This document shows, piece by piece, positions 24,598 to 35,848 of a stretch of 36,446 nt of DNA. Location of the stretch: NCBI GenBank assembly GCA_021803205.1, contig JAJZMB010000063.1, forward strand, positions 1-36,446, read 5' to 3'. This DNA is from Bacillota bacterium. Lineage in GTDB: Bacteria; Bacillota; Sulfobacillia; RBS10-35; JAJYVN01. Made by a program: the position numbers and the translations under genes. The notes under the pieces are model-generated. The model was not told where the DNA came from, searched no databases, and was given only the letters and a program-made list of their open reading frames with translations. Position 1 is the stretch's first letter, and each line of letters opens with the position of its first letter.

Positions 24598-25569
24598 CTA
24601 TGCATCCGTCCACGGGCTGGCCGCCAATCGTGGCATCTCTTCCACGGGCATTTCCAACGCGCGCAGTTCAGACCCGCGCAGAACAGTGAGCACGGCGCTC
24701 TCGCCGGGACGATACCCCGCCAAACCCTGGCGCACAGCGCCCAGCGTATCGACGGGCTTGTCATCCAGGCGCACCACCATGTCGAACGGGCGTACGCCGG
24801 CACGCTCGCCCGGCCCTCCGGGAGCCACGTCCGCCACCGCTATACCGCGGCGCACCGGAAGTTCCAGCAGCAACGCCATCGCCGGCGGCACGACTTCGGT
24901 CTGGCCGGAGAAGCCCAACCAAGGATGCGTCGCCCGCCCGTAGCGCAGCATCTGCGCGACCAGCCGCATGACCACCGAGGCGTTGACACACAAGTTCAGG
25001 CCATTGCCGTAAGGGATCCCGTTGATTCCGGCCAAGGCGCCTTCCAGGGTGATTAACGGGCCGCCGATGTTGCCCAGGTGAATAGCTGCGTCGGTGAGCA
25101 CCAAGCCGTCCACCGGAAACCGTTCGGGTCGGTAAATGGTGCGATCAGGCGCACTGACAACCCCCAGGGTCACGCCGCACTCCATCCCGAACTGGTTGCC
25201 CAGCGCGGCGACGACCAACCCCGGACGCAAGTCGGCCGGCGGGATCAGGTCTGGCGGCGGTAAGGACACTTCTCCTCTGAGGCGCAAGAGCGCCAAGTAG
25301 TAGAGCGCATCCGCCGCGGCAACCTCGGCCTCGAATCGCTGTCCGTCATGAAACATTACAGACAAACTGTCCCCGGGGGTATAAAGCGGCGAGTGGGTCA
25401 GCACATGCCGGCCGTCCACGCAGAAGCCCGTCCCGACGGCTGCCTGCTGCTTCCGGGGATCCACAGCCGTTACACTCACCACCCGCGGCGCAACGGTCGC
25501 CACTGCTGAGATCAACATCTGCGACCAGGGGTCCACGAACCGCTCCCCCCTTCGTGCCGCCCGGGCCAT
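24598..25569 (-). CDS. HtrA/trypsin-like protein with PDZ domain, catalytic triad lost
   Basis: A 323-residue protein with the HtrA order: trypsin-like domain (about 15-210) then PDZ domain (about 215-312, with RRGIAVADVAPGGPGERAGVRPFD). All three catalytic positions are changed: the His of LTNxHV is Pro (VLTHSPLY, residue 61), the Asp is Tyr (DALYYLALLRL, residue 91) and the Ser of GNSGGPL is Ile (GNIGGPL, residue 168). There is no signal peptide or membrane helix, so it is probably cytoplasmic. ATG 25569 follows AAGGTGAG; a GTG at 25536 behind GGGGGGAG is an alternative. It may bind proteins as a chaperone or scaffold. Confidence 0.85.
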   Translation of the reverse strand: MARAARRGERFVDPWSQMLISAVATVAPRVVSVTAVDPRKQQAAVGTGFCVDGRHVLTHSPLYTPGDSLSVMFHDGQRFEAEVAAADALYYLALLRLRGEVSLPPPDLIPPADLRPGLVVAALGNQFGMECGVTLGVVSAPDRTIYRPERFPVDGLVLTDAAIHLGNIGGPLITLEGALAGINGIPYGNGLNLCVNASVVMRLVAQMLRYGRATHPWLGFSGQTEVVPPAMALLLELPVRRGIAVADVAPGGPGERAGVRPFDMVVRLDDKPVDTLGAVRQGLAGYRPGESAVLTVLRGSELRALEMPVEEMPRLAASPWTDA

Positions 25570-25736
25570 CGGAACTCACCTTCCCAATAGTAGCGCAGAT
25601 CGCTGTCGCCCACGATCCTGTGCGCGCACTCCGCAACGGCTCCTGCGCGTATCGGCTGGCCTGACGCGCATAGGATGGGCCTGCCTCCTCAGGCCGGGAC
25701 AGACGTGGGCACCTTCGGGGAAAGGGCGGAACGATC

Positions 25737-26111
25737 GTGTGGCGCGCGATGTGCAAGTCCAAGATTCATCGGGCCACGGTTACAGCAGCAGACCTGAACT
25801 ACGAGGGCAGCGTGACCATCGACCGCCTGCTGCTGGACGCGGTCAGGATCCTGCCGTATGAGATCGTCCAGATCACCAATTTGGCCAACGGAACTCTCTG
25901 GCGGACCTATATCATCCCCGGGACGGCCGGCAGCGGCATCTTCTGCCTCAACGGTCCACCCGCTCGCCACTTCCACCCCGGCGATTGCGCGGTCGCCATC
26001 TCCCACGGCTACTGTGACGAACGGGAACTGGACGGCTGGGTTCAGCGCACTGCCTTTGTGGACGCACACAACGCCCTGATACGCGTGGAAGAGCACCGTA
26101 TCCGCGAATAG
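25737..26111 (+). CDS. panD: PanD, aspartate 1-decarboxylase
   Basis: Makes beta-alanine from aspartate for pantothenate synthesis. It is made as a proenzyme that self-cleaves at Gly-Ser to form a pyruvoyl group; the site is YEGSVTID, with G24-S25. Other conserved parts are MCKSKIHRATVT at the start and PGTAGSGIFCLNGPPAR. The 124-residue length is normal. GTG at 25737 is the standard start just before the MCKSKIH block. It stands alone here; panB and panC are absent. Divergent from the HtrA-like gene. Confidence 0.96.
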   Translation: MWRAMCKSKIHRATVTAADLNYEGSVTIDRLLLDAVRILPYEIVQITNLANGTLWRTYIIPGTAGSGIFCLNGPPARHFHPGDCAVAISHGYCDERELDGWVQRTAFVDAHNALIRVEEHRIRE

Positions 26112-26230
26112 GCCTCAGCCGAGAAGGGATTGCCGAACAATGCCAACCCAGAGGTCCAGACGCGCAGCGCAAGAGAAGCCGCATTCCAAGCCGCCACAAT
26201 GTGGCGCCCCCTGCTTCGTCTCGGGACCAG

Positions 26231-26270
26231 CCGCCAATGCCTGGCAGTCCCTGCGGCCAGGCATTGGCGG
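26231..26270. terminator. perfect 15-bp hairpin between convergent genes
   Basis: CCGCCAATGCCTGGC, a 10-nt loop, GCCAGGCATTGGCGG. It lies between the panD end (26111) and the transporter end (26276), so it can serve both directions, though without T-runs. Confidence 0.6.
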
Positions 26271-26275
26271 GCGCA

Positions 26276-27214
26276 TTATCCGGCAAGTGCCGGCGCCACA
26301 ACCACGCCATCCGCCACCAGCAACCAGGTCCCCACGATGATGGCGACCGTGGGCAGCCACCGCGCACCGACCGGCTCACGCAGCCAGAGCCACGCCAAAG
26401 CGGCGGTCACCAGCAGTGAAAGGGACGTGATCGGTTCGGCTACCGACACGGGCATGAGCGTGAGGGCCACTAGCAGTAGGAGGAACGATATTCCGTTGCA
26501 GGTCCCGGCAGCAAGCGCCGCGATAGGCTGCCGGCCTAGCAGGGTCAAGAACCGCGGCAGCCGGCCGGTGACCAGCACCAGGGTGAATTCGGCCGCCGCA
26601 ACCACGCTGAAAACCACCAAGCCGTACGTTCCGGCCGGAGCGGACCGGGCGGCAGACGCGTTGGCCTTGTCCAGCATGCGTGTCAGCGCGGAAAGGCCGG
26701 CATAGGCCAGCATCTGCCAGGAGGCCGCCGCCAGTCGCGGCCTCCGTATGGAGGGCGCTGGCACCCCAGCCGCCGGTGCGCGGCGCTGCAGAAAAGCGGC
26801 ACCGGCGGCGATCAGACCGGCGCCCCCAACCTTCGTCGGCGAGATCGGCTCACCATGCATCAAAAACGCCAACAGGACAACGAAAGCGGCATTGGCCGCA
26901 CTGAGCGGGGCCACCGCGGCCACCTCGCCGCCAGAGAGGGCAGAGACGTAGAACCAATATGCCACGGCGTAGATCAGGCCGCTGGGGACCGCCAGCCGAA
27001 GGAAATCCCAATCCTGGATCTGACCCAGGTGCGCGAACGGGAGCAGGACCAGGGCGCCGACGCCAAAGAACACGGCGGCGCATTCGGTGGGGCCCCCGAC
27101 GGATCCGATGCGGCGCAGCAACACGCGCTCGACCCCGATGAGCAGAATGCGCGAGATGAGTACCGCAGCCACCGGCGCCAGGTCCGCCACCTCCACTGCA
27201 CCGAACTGGTCCAT
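26276..27214 (-). CDS. EamA/DMT-family transporter
   Basis: About 312 residues with ten predicted helices arranged as two EamA repeats; the cytoplasmic link between them is around RRAPAAGVPAPSIRRPR. Typical features are AVAYWFYVSALSGGEVAAV and, near the end of the second repeat, SVAEPITSLSLLVTAALAWLWLREP. Family members export or import amino acids, nucleotide sugars or other metabolites; the substrate is not predictable from sequence. The start is uncertain because ATG 27214 has only a weak GGTAGTGGA upstream. Confidence 0.85.
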   Translation of the reverse strand: MDQFGAVEVADLAPVAAVLISRILLIGVERVLLRRIGSVGGPTECAAVFFGVGALVLLPFAHLGQIQDWDFLRLAVPSGLIYAVAYWFYVSALSGGEVAAVAPLSAANAAFVVLLAFLMHGEPISPTKVGGAGLIAAGAAFLQRRAPAAGVPAPSIRRPRLAAASWQMLAYAGLSALTRMLDKANASAARSAPAGTYGLVVFSVVAAAEFTLVLVTGRLPRFLTLLGRQPIAALAAGTCNGISFLLLLVALTLMPVSVAEPITSLSLLVTAALAWLWLREPVGARWLPTVAIIVGTWLLVADGVVVAPALAG

Positions 27215-27755
27215 TCCACTACCGGGCGCCTCGCCGATCCGCCCGTCCACCGGCACCGCGCGGGCACCGTGGCACACCGTGGCCACTTGGCAATCGTCCA
27301 AGGCGATCTATGCCCCCCGCCGGTCCGGCATGCAGCGCCGAGAGCGCGCCGTTCACGGTCAGCAGCACGCGCGCCAAGAGCGGCGCGCTGCCCGAAATCG
27401 CGGCATACGCGCATCCGTTTACATCTGTTCATTCTGAAACCGCCGGGGCCTCGGTGAGACAATCGGTGCCCCCCAAGCGATTGCGCCCCTGCGGGCCTCA
27501 CGTGTCTCGCCGCTCGGCAGACCGTCGAACCGAAGTGCTCTCGGAATGACGCCACCCCGGGCACGCCGCATCCGGAGCAGGAGCCGCGGACCAGACCGCG
27601 AACGCGACACACGGGCGGCGCATTTGCCGCGCATTATTGGCGCATCGCGAGCGGCACAGGTGGTTTCTCGATGCCCATGGCGGTGTCTGTGCACAGTGGC
27701 CGCCACTCCCTGATACGGCCCGAGTGGCGAGTCGACACGGGGAGGCGAGGGCTAC
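27215..27755. other. 540-bp intergenic stretch
   Basis: Upstream region shared by the transporter (minus) and the membrane protein at 27756 (plus). No frame with a believable ribosome binding site and no strong promoter or hairpin was found. Confidence 0.4.
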
Positions 27756-28550
27756 GTGCATCAGCAACTGCCCGGCGAGCGCCCCGCTGAAGGCCACCCC
27801 CATCGCGGCCGGGTGCGTCCGGTCCGCATCCTCGACAGTACTGGCAGCGGGCTCATGGTTCGTCTGCGCCTGTCAGCCTCCCGGCCACTCCTGGCCCTGA
27901 TCCTGCGGGGCGGCTGTCTCGTCGCCTCCCTCGCCGCGGCGATCCGCTATCCAACCCTGATCGTCGCGGCGGCTGCCGTCTGGCTGTGGGTCCTCTGGCC
28001 CGCATACGCTGTGCGTCGGCGTACCGCTCCGGCCCTTGCCCCGGCACCTGCCGAACGCTCAACCGCTCATGCGCTGGCCCTCTGGTATTCGGGAGGACAC
28101 CCGGCTTTACCGCGCCCGGGTCGCGCATGGTTGCGCGTTTGGAAGGAAGACGGGGCCGCCGTCCTCCGCGTGGGAAGGCGCTCGGTGGCGTTTCCGCTGC
28201 ACTCCGTTCGAGCGGTCAGTCTTGTGGAAGGCCGAATGGAACGGCGTACTGGATGTCGTGGGGCGCTGGCCAGCCTCGTCGGACGGGTGCTGGCACGTGG
28301 CGCCGGACGATTCTGTGGCCTGCGGCGCGATGGCCAGGAGGATTTCGCTGTGATCGACCGCAGCCGGGTCGTGTGCGACCTCGTTCGGAATGGGCATTCC
28401 TGCCGCCTGATGCTCACGGGGCGGGCCGGGGGAGGAGAACAAATCTACCTGGAGGCGTTGGTCCGGCTGCGATCACTGGAGTCCTGGCGCGATGCCGGAG
28501 CGTCAGGCGGAGCTCGGGGCACTGCGGCCTCGCCACAGAACGGCGATTAG
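27756..28550 (+). CDS. membrane-anchored protein of 264 residues, unknown
   Basis: A short polar N-terminus, then one or two hydrophobic segments (about residues 42-81: LLALILRGGCLVASLAAAIR and LIVAAAAVWLWVLWPAYAV), and a basic cytoplasmic-looking C-terminal domain of about 170 residues with alternating strands (WLRVWKEDGAAVLRVGRRSV, DRSRVVCDLVRNG). No family recognised. GTG at 27756 follows GGAGGCGAGGG; an in-frame ATG at 27855 just before the helices is an alternative. The hairpin at 28547 overlaps the stop codon. Confidence 0.65.
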   Translation: MHQQLPGERPAEGHPHRGRVRPVRILDSTGSGLMVRLRLSASRPLLALILRGGCLVASLAAAIRYPTLIVAAAAVWLWVLWPAYAVRRRTAPALAPAPAERSTAHALALWYSGGHPALPRPGRAWLRVWKEDGAAVLRVGRRSVAFPLHSVRAVSLVEGRMERRTGCRGALASLVGRVLARGAGRFCGLRRDGQEDFAVIDRSRVVCDLVRNGHSCRLMLTGRAGGGEQIYLEALVRLRSLESWRDAGASGGARGTAASPQNGD

Positions 28551-28589
28551 CAGGCCAGGTACCGGCACCACCGCCGCCTGACCTGCTAA
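28547..28589. terminator. 13-bp hairpin (one mismatch) between convergent genes
   Basis: TTAGCAGGCCAGG pairs with CCTGACCTGCTAA over a 17-nt loop. It begins at the stop codon of the plus-strand gene and precedes the fabI end at 28645. Confidence 0.55.
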
Positions 28590-28644
28590 CGGGCCACGGT
28601 CCACCCGGTTGCGGCGACGCACCGCTCTGTGCGCCACACCAACG

Positions 28645-29421
28645 CTACATCCCCAAGATGTGAAATCCGTTATCCACAAACACAGTTTCACCGGTGATGC
28701 CCCGCGCCAAATCGGAGGCCAGGAACGCAGCGACATCCCCTATCTGCATACGATCGGTCTTGCGCCGAAGGGGGGAGCGCTCGGCCACCTCGCCGATCAT
28801 GCCGCCGACCCCCTTCACACCGCTCGCCGCCGCAGTGCGCACGGGTCCCGCGGAGATAGCGTTGACCCGGATGTTCTCCGGACCGAGATCGTTGGCCAGA
28901 TAGCGCACCGAGGCCTCCAGTGCCGCTTTGGCGACGGCCATAATGTTGTAATTCGGCACCACGCGTTCCGACGCGATGTAGGTTAGCGTCAGAACCGACG
29001 CACCGTCCGCCTCTGCCAGCAGGCTGCGGCAGGCCCGGGTCATGGCGACCAGACCGTAGCAGCTCACGTCAAGGGCCAGATGAAAGCCCTCACGAGACAC
29101 CTTGATGAATTCGCCCTCCAACTCCTCCTGGCGAGCGAAGGCGGCACCGACAACAAGAGCATCCATCTTCCCCCAGCGCTCCTGCAACGCATGAGCCACC
29201 GCTTCCACCTGCTCATCTTGCTGCAGATCCAGAGGCAGTGTGATAGCTCCCGGCAGCGTCGCGGCGCAATCCTCCACGCCCTTGCGCAGGCGCTCGTTTT
29301 GATACGTCAAACAGACTTCCGCGCCTTCACGGGCCATGGCCTCAGCGATTCCCCAGCAAAGGCTGAAGCGGTTCGCCACTCCTTGGATCAGCGCGCGCTT
29401 CCCGCTCAGGAGCCCGGACAT
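28645..29421 (-). CDS. fabI: FabI, enoyl-ACP reductase (NADH type)
   Basis: Reduces trans-2-enoyl-ACP in each round of fatty acid elongation. A 258-residue short-chain dehydrogenase of the FabI class: GVANRFSLCWGIAEA as the nucleotide-binding start, NPxx-like DLQQDEQVEAV, catalytic Tyr158 and Lys165 in NYNIMAVAKAALEASVRYLA, RVNAISAGPVRTAAASGV, and the C-terminal GITGETVFVDNGFHILGM. ATG 29421 has GGGAGGG upstream. Divergent from the HAD phosphatase gene; the rest of the fatty-acid synthesis genes are elsewhere. Confidence 0.96.
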   Translation of the reverse strand: MSGLLSGKRALIQGVANRFSLCWGIAEAMAREGAEVCLTYQNERLRKGVEDCAATLPGAITLPLDLQQDEQVEAVAHALQERWGKMDALVVGAAFARQEELEGEFIKVSREGFHLALDVSCYGLVAMTRACRSLLAEADGASVLTLTYIASERVVPNYNIMAVAKAALEASVRYLANDLGPENIRVNAISAGPVRTAAASGVKGVGGMIGEVAERSPLRRKTDRMQIGDVAAFLASDLARGITGETVFVDNGFHILGM

Positions 29422-29537
29422 CCCGCCATCCCTCCCGCTGAAACCTCAGGATTCCACTCCGGAAGTCCTTGTCCTGCGCCGGAGGTAATGAACCGTACGT
29501 ATCCGCGGCGTTTCCAGCAGGTCAGAAAAGTCAAGCG

Positions 29538-29567
29538 TTGTCGGTACCCTGATCGACGCGACATACT
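29538..29567 (+). promoter_or_regulatory. promoter of the HAD phosphatase gene
   Basis: TTGTCG (29538-29543), 18-nt spacer, CATACT (29562-29567). The start of transcription would be about 29574, a few bases before AAAGGAGG, which rules out starts upstream of this point. Confidence 0.5.
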
Positions 29568-29580
29568 AGGTCGGGGACGG

Positions 29581-29598
29581 AAAGGAGGTGCCGAGACG
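29581..29598 (+). promoter_or_regulatory. ribosome binding site followed by ACG start
   Basis: AAAGGAGGTG (29581-29590) is a near-perfect anti-16S match. At the correct spacing the only in-frame codon is ACG (29596-29598); no ATG, GTG or TTG occurs between it and the first HAD motif. Confidence 0.6.
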
Positions 29599-30381
29599 GC
29601 GGGACGGCGACTTCTTGCACTCGATGTCGACGGCACCCTGCTGCGATCGGACAATACGCTGTCCAGGCGCAACGCCGCCGCGGTGATCTCGGCGCGGAAC
29701 CTCGGTTGGCATGTGCTTCTGGCGACCGGCAAGCCGCCCTGGGCCATCCGGACGCTGGCAGCCCGCCTGAGCCTCACGGGCACACACATCGTTGCCAACG
29801 GCAGTGCCCTGTGGACGCAGGCCGACGGGACTGAGGTGCTCGCCCGCATTCCAGATGCAGGAGTCCGCACCTCTCTGACCTACGCCGCGCGATACTGCAT
29901 CCCGCGCGCAGTCAGCGGTCCGCGAGGCGTGTTTACCCAGGCGACATGGGGCGTACCTGCATTGACGGCCGCCCTGCACGAAGTGGGTGAGGACGCGCCC
30001 ACCGTGGTGCCCGACGCTGTTGCCGCCGAGCCCGATCCTTGGAAGGTGATTCTCATCCAGCGGACGGATCAACGCCATCCACCGGTGCCCGCCGTGGAAG
30101 GCGGTCAGTGGGTGAGAACGGGACCGGCATTTCACGAAACGCTGCCGGCGGGCTCCAGTAAAGGAACGGCCATGCGTCTCCTCTGCCAGCGCCTTGGTAT
30201 CGCGCGGGAAGATGTCATCGCCTTCGGCGACAGCGAGAACGACATCGATCTGCTGCAGTGGGCCGGGACCGGCATTGCCATGGCGCACGCGCCCCAAGCC
30301 GTCCGCGGAGCCGCGGCCGCGACAACGGCGGGAAACGACGAGGACGGGGTGGCCCAGGCATTGGAACCGCTCCTGGACTGA
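29596..30381 (+). CDS. Cof-type HAD-family phosphatase
   Basis: A haloacid-dehalogenase-superfamily hydrolase, probably acting on sugar or nucleotide phosphates. Motif I is LALDVDGTLLRSDNTLS with nucleophile Asp10 and Asp12; motif II VLLATGKPPWAI; motif III Lys in GSSKGTAM; motif IV VIAFGDSENDIDLL, followed by GIAMAHAPQAVR. The C2-type cap lies between motifs II and III. 261 residues, normal for the Cof/YwpJ group. The ACG start is chosen from the strong ribosome binding site and the promoter position; an ATG at 29488 is in frame but would lie upstream of the promoter. Confidence 0.9.
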   Translation, partial: TAGRRLLALDVDGTLLRSDNTLSRRNAAAVISARNLGWHVLLATGKPPWAIRTLAARLSLTGTHIVANGSALWTQADGTEVLARIPDAGVRTSLTYAARYCIPRAVSGPRGVFTQATWGVPALTAALHEVGEDAPTVVPDAVAAEPDPWKVILIQRTDQRHPPVPAVEGGQWVRTGPAFHETLPAGSSKGTAMRLLCQRLGIAREDVIAFGDSENDIDLLQWAGTGIAMAHAPQAVRGAAAATTAGNDEDGVAQALEPLLD

Positions 30382-30384
30382 AGC

Positions 30385-30423
30385 AGCACCTGGGGGCCGG
30401 CATACCGCCGGCCCCCAGGTGCT
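30385..30423. terminator. perfect 17-bp bidirectional terminator hairpin
   Basis: AGCACCTGGGGGCCGGC, a 5-nt loop, GCCGGCCCCCAGGTGCT. It starts 4 nt after the HAD stop and overlaps two bases of the stop codon of the convergent receiver gene. Confidence 0.8.
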
Positions 30424-30829
30424 AGGCCGTGGTGCCCGAAGTCGGCGCACACCCCAATTGACGGCGGACCCGGGCCAGGAGTTCGTACACGTCGAAGGGT
30501 TTGGCGAGAAAGTCCTGCGCCCCTGCGGCGCGGCTGGCCGCCAGCCCGCCCTCGATGCCCGAAAGAACGATGACCGGGATCTGATCCCCGTTGGGAAGCG
30601 CCCGCAGAGCGGAAATCAACGCGTCCCCACGTCGGCCGGACAGGAGCAGATCCACAAGGACGAGGTCCGGAACCTGCTCGGCAGCACACTCAAGCGCCTC
30701 ATTTGCAGTCGCGACCGCCACCACGCGCATTCCCTCTTGGCCCAGGGCAATCTCCAGCAGGTGTCGAATGCTCGCTCGATCCTCGACCACCAACACCAAC
30801 GGGACACGCGGGATAGGTTCCATGGACAT
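30422..30829 (-). CDS. stand-alone response regulator receiver protein (Spo0F-like)
   Basis: A 135-residue single receiver domain with no output domain. The acidic pair is VVEDR (Glu16-Asp17), the phosphoacceptor Asp60 is in LVLVDLLLSGRRG, Ser90 is in VIVLSG, and Lys110 is in DFLAKPFD. This fits phosphorelay intermediates such as Spo0F or CheY-like proteins; the sequence does not decide. ATG 30829 is used; a second ATG two codons on and a GTG at 30844 are alternatives. No kinase is adjacent, but a degenerate kinase-like protein lies 7 kb away. Confidence 0.88.
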   Translation of the reverse strand: MSMEPIPRVPLVLVVEDRASIRHLLEIALGQEGMRVVAVATANEALECAAEQVPDLVLVDLLLSGRRGDALISALRALPNGDQIPVIVLSGIEGGLAASRAAGAQDFLAKPFDVYELLARVRRQLGCAPTSGTTA

Positions 30830-31209
30830 AAGGCGCGCCACCACCTGTCACACGAGCCCCCTGGGGCCAGCCTGAGATCCTCGCAAATTCGAAACATTCG
30901 CTCAATTGAGACGACATCCTCTGTGATCGCGCTCAAGAGCATGGCGGCATCACTGCGTTGGAAATCCAGGGCCGCACGGCCTAAAAACCAGGCTTCCGCA
31001 AGGGGCCCGCACGACCCTCCGTTGGCCGGATACTCTCTGGTCGACGCGTGCCACCATTTGATCCTACACCCGAAATTGCCTGTGGCTCAATACGTTCACC
31101 GACAACGACGCGGTCCTGCGCTCAATAGCAGAAGGACTGCGTCCCAGGGACCTTCGGCCGCAAGGTCGATCAGCGTGCCGATGCTATCCGGTTCGAAGGC
31201 GCGAGTTCC
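30830..31209 (-). pseudogene. interrupted reading frame between alr and the receiver gene
   Basis: Directly after the alr stop, in the same minus-strand frame, 37 sense codons follow (including FEPDSIGTLIDLAAEGPWDA and VLLLLSAG). Then come TGA (31096-31098), two codons, TGA (31087-31089), and a further open stretch with protein-like composition (PLAEAWFLGRAALDFQRSDA, MLLSAITEDVVSIERMF, RICEDLR). No canonical start precedes the second part until ATG 30942, and its frame runs on into the receiver gene. It looks like a decayed gene, but no family is recognised and chance is possible. Confidence 0.3.
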
Positions 31210-32466
31210 CTAAACTCCGGACTGGCGCTCCCCTGATGCCGCCTGCGCCAAAGATGTCGGAAATGATCCCAACACAGTGGCTGCCCGTACGGCAACCCCG
31301 TCGCGCATGTATACGCGCGCCAGATGCGCCCCGACCACGGTCGGACGAACATGTATGGTGGCCGGGCGGAGCATGGCTTCCGGTGAAACGCCGGTGCAGT
31401 CCACCACCACCTGCTGCATCCCCACTCGACCCAGCACCCGTACGGGTCGGTCCCCCATCCGCACCTCCCCAACGGCGGCGCCAAGCAGTCGCCTGAGCCC
31501 CAGTGCGGACAGAAGGGCTCTGGCGAGGGTGCGCAGCAGGACGAGAGGCCGCCGGTAGGGTCCGGCAGGTGTCATGTCGAAACCGTCGGTAAATCCCACG
31601 GGCAGCACGGCCACCTGGGCAGGCCGCTGCAGAGTTGTTTCCGCACCGTAACCCACCGTCGAGCCGGCACGGAGCTCGCGTACCTGGGCCGGCTGAACCT
31701 TCAGCGCAAAGGCGCGTTTAAGCCCTGGGGCGTTGCCGCTCACAGGGCGGTCGCCATATAGCAGAGTTCCGATGCGCACCATGTCCAAACGCGACTCGGG
31801 GAGCGCCAGCATCGCCGAACTGGCTGCGGCATGCCGTATGGAAAAATGCAGCCCTGCACGCTCTGCGGCGTCCACAACCCTGAGAAAACGCTCCAATTGG
31901 CGCTGCGTAACCGCGATGTCGGCGCCGCGGGCGAAGTGTGTGTAGATACCCTCGAAGCGAATCAGCCCGGAAAGTGCGGCCAGGCCTTCTGTTGCGGCAC
32001 CCAGTTCACCGTCGTCAAAACCATAACGCCCCATGCCTGTGTCGCACTTCACGTGGGCCACGGCAGGAATACTGCGCCGGGCGGCCGCATCGGCGAGGGC
32101 CCGCGCATGATCGATGGAGACCACGGTGATCGTCAAATCGGCTTGCAGTGCTGGGTTGATGTCCTGGGATCGCGGTGGTGTGAAGACCAGGATCGGAGCT
32201 GTAATACCCGCCGCACGTAAGGCCAACCCCTCGGGCACAGTGCTGACGCCGAGCCCCGCAGCGCCCGCACTGATCGCCGCATGTGCCACTTCCACCGCCC
32301 CGTGACCGTAGGCGTTGGCCTTCACCACCGCCAGCAGGCGGCAGCCCTCCGGCAGCAGGGCACCTATCATGCGCACATTGTCGGCGATGGCGTCCAGGTC
32401 GACCTCTACCCAGGCCGGCCCCACAGCGGCGCGCCAGTCGATCGGGTTCGCGACGGCGCCGGGCAC
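31210..32466 (-). CDS. alr: alanine racemase
   Basis: A PLP enzyme giving D-alanine for peptidoglycan. The PLP lysine is in AVVKANAYGHG, followed by GLGVSTVPEGLALR, KCDTGMGRYGF, THFARGAD and the catalytic-Tyr segment AGSTVGYGAE, then GFTDGF and GRVGMQQVVVDCT. The 418-residue length exceeds the usual 370-390 because of an insertion of about 25 residues (LVLLRTLARALLSALGLRRL) before the GRVGM strand; the C-terminal domain is divergent and lacks the usual GTxNYE. GTG 32466 with GGGGGTGG upstream is chosen; TTG 32487 is an alternative. About 130 nt downstream of pyrG. Confidence 0.93.
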   Translation of the reverse strand: MPGAVANPIDWRAAVGPAWVEVDLDAIADNVRMIGALLPEGCRLLAVVKANAYGHGAVEVAHAAISAGAAGLGVSTVPEGLALRAAGITAPILVFTPPRSQDINPALQADLTITVVSIDHARALADAAARRSIPAVAHVKCDTGMGRYGFDDGELGAATEGLAALSGLIRFEGIYTHFARGADIAVTQRQLERFLRVVDAAERAGLHFSIRHAAASSAMLALPESRLDMVRIGTLLYGDRPVSGNAPGLKRAFALKVQPAQVRELRAGSTVGYGAETTLQRPAQVAVLPVGFTDGFDMTPAGPYRRPLVLLRTLARALLSALGLRRLLGAAVGEVRMGDRPVRVLGRVGMQQVVVDCTGVSPEAMLRPATIHVRPTVVGAHLARVYMRDGVAVRAATVLGSFPTSLAQAASGERQSGV

Positions 32467-32595
32467 GTCACCACCCCCGGTGCCCAATTTAGGCCCGCTA
32501 GCCCAAAATCACAACCTTCAATGTCTGACGGCACTGCCATCACCTCTGGCGGCCCGCAGTATGCCGAGCGCGTCACCGACGGCCGCTGAGCACCG

Positions 32596-35848
<3,253 letters not shown>

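Noticed and set aside
29560..29575. FapR-type operator in the fabI/HAD intergenic region
   Set aside because: Only a short ACCTAGT match on the minus strand; the rest of the palindrome is missing and the bases are better explained by the HAD promoter.
29080..29595. Upstream extension of the HAD phosphatase frame
   Set aside because: It overlaps fabI in antisense, lies before the predicted promoter and does not resemble HAD proteins.
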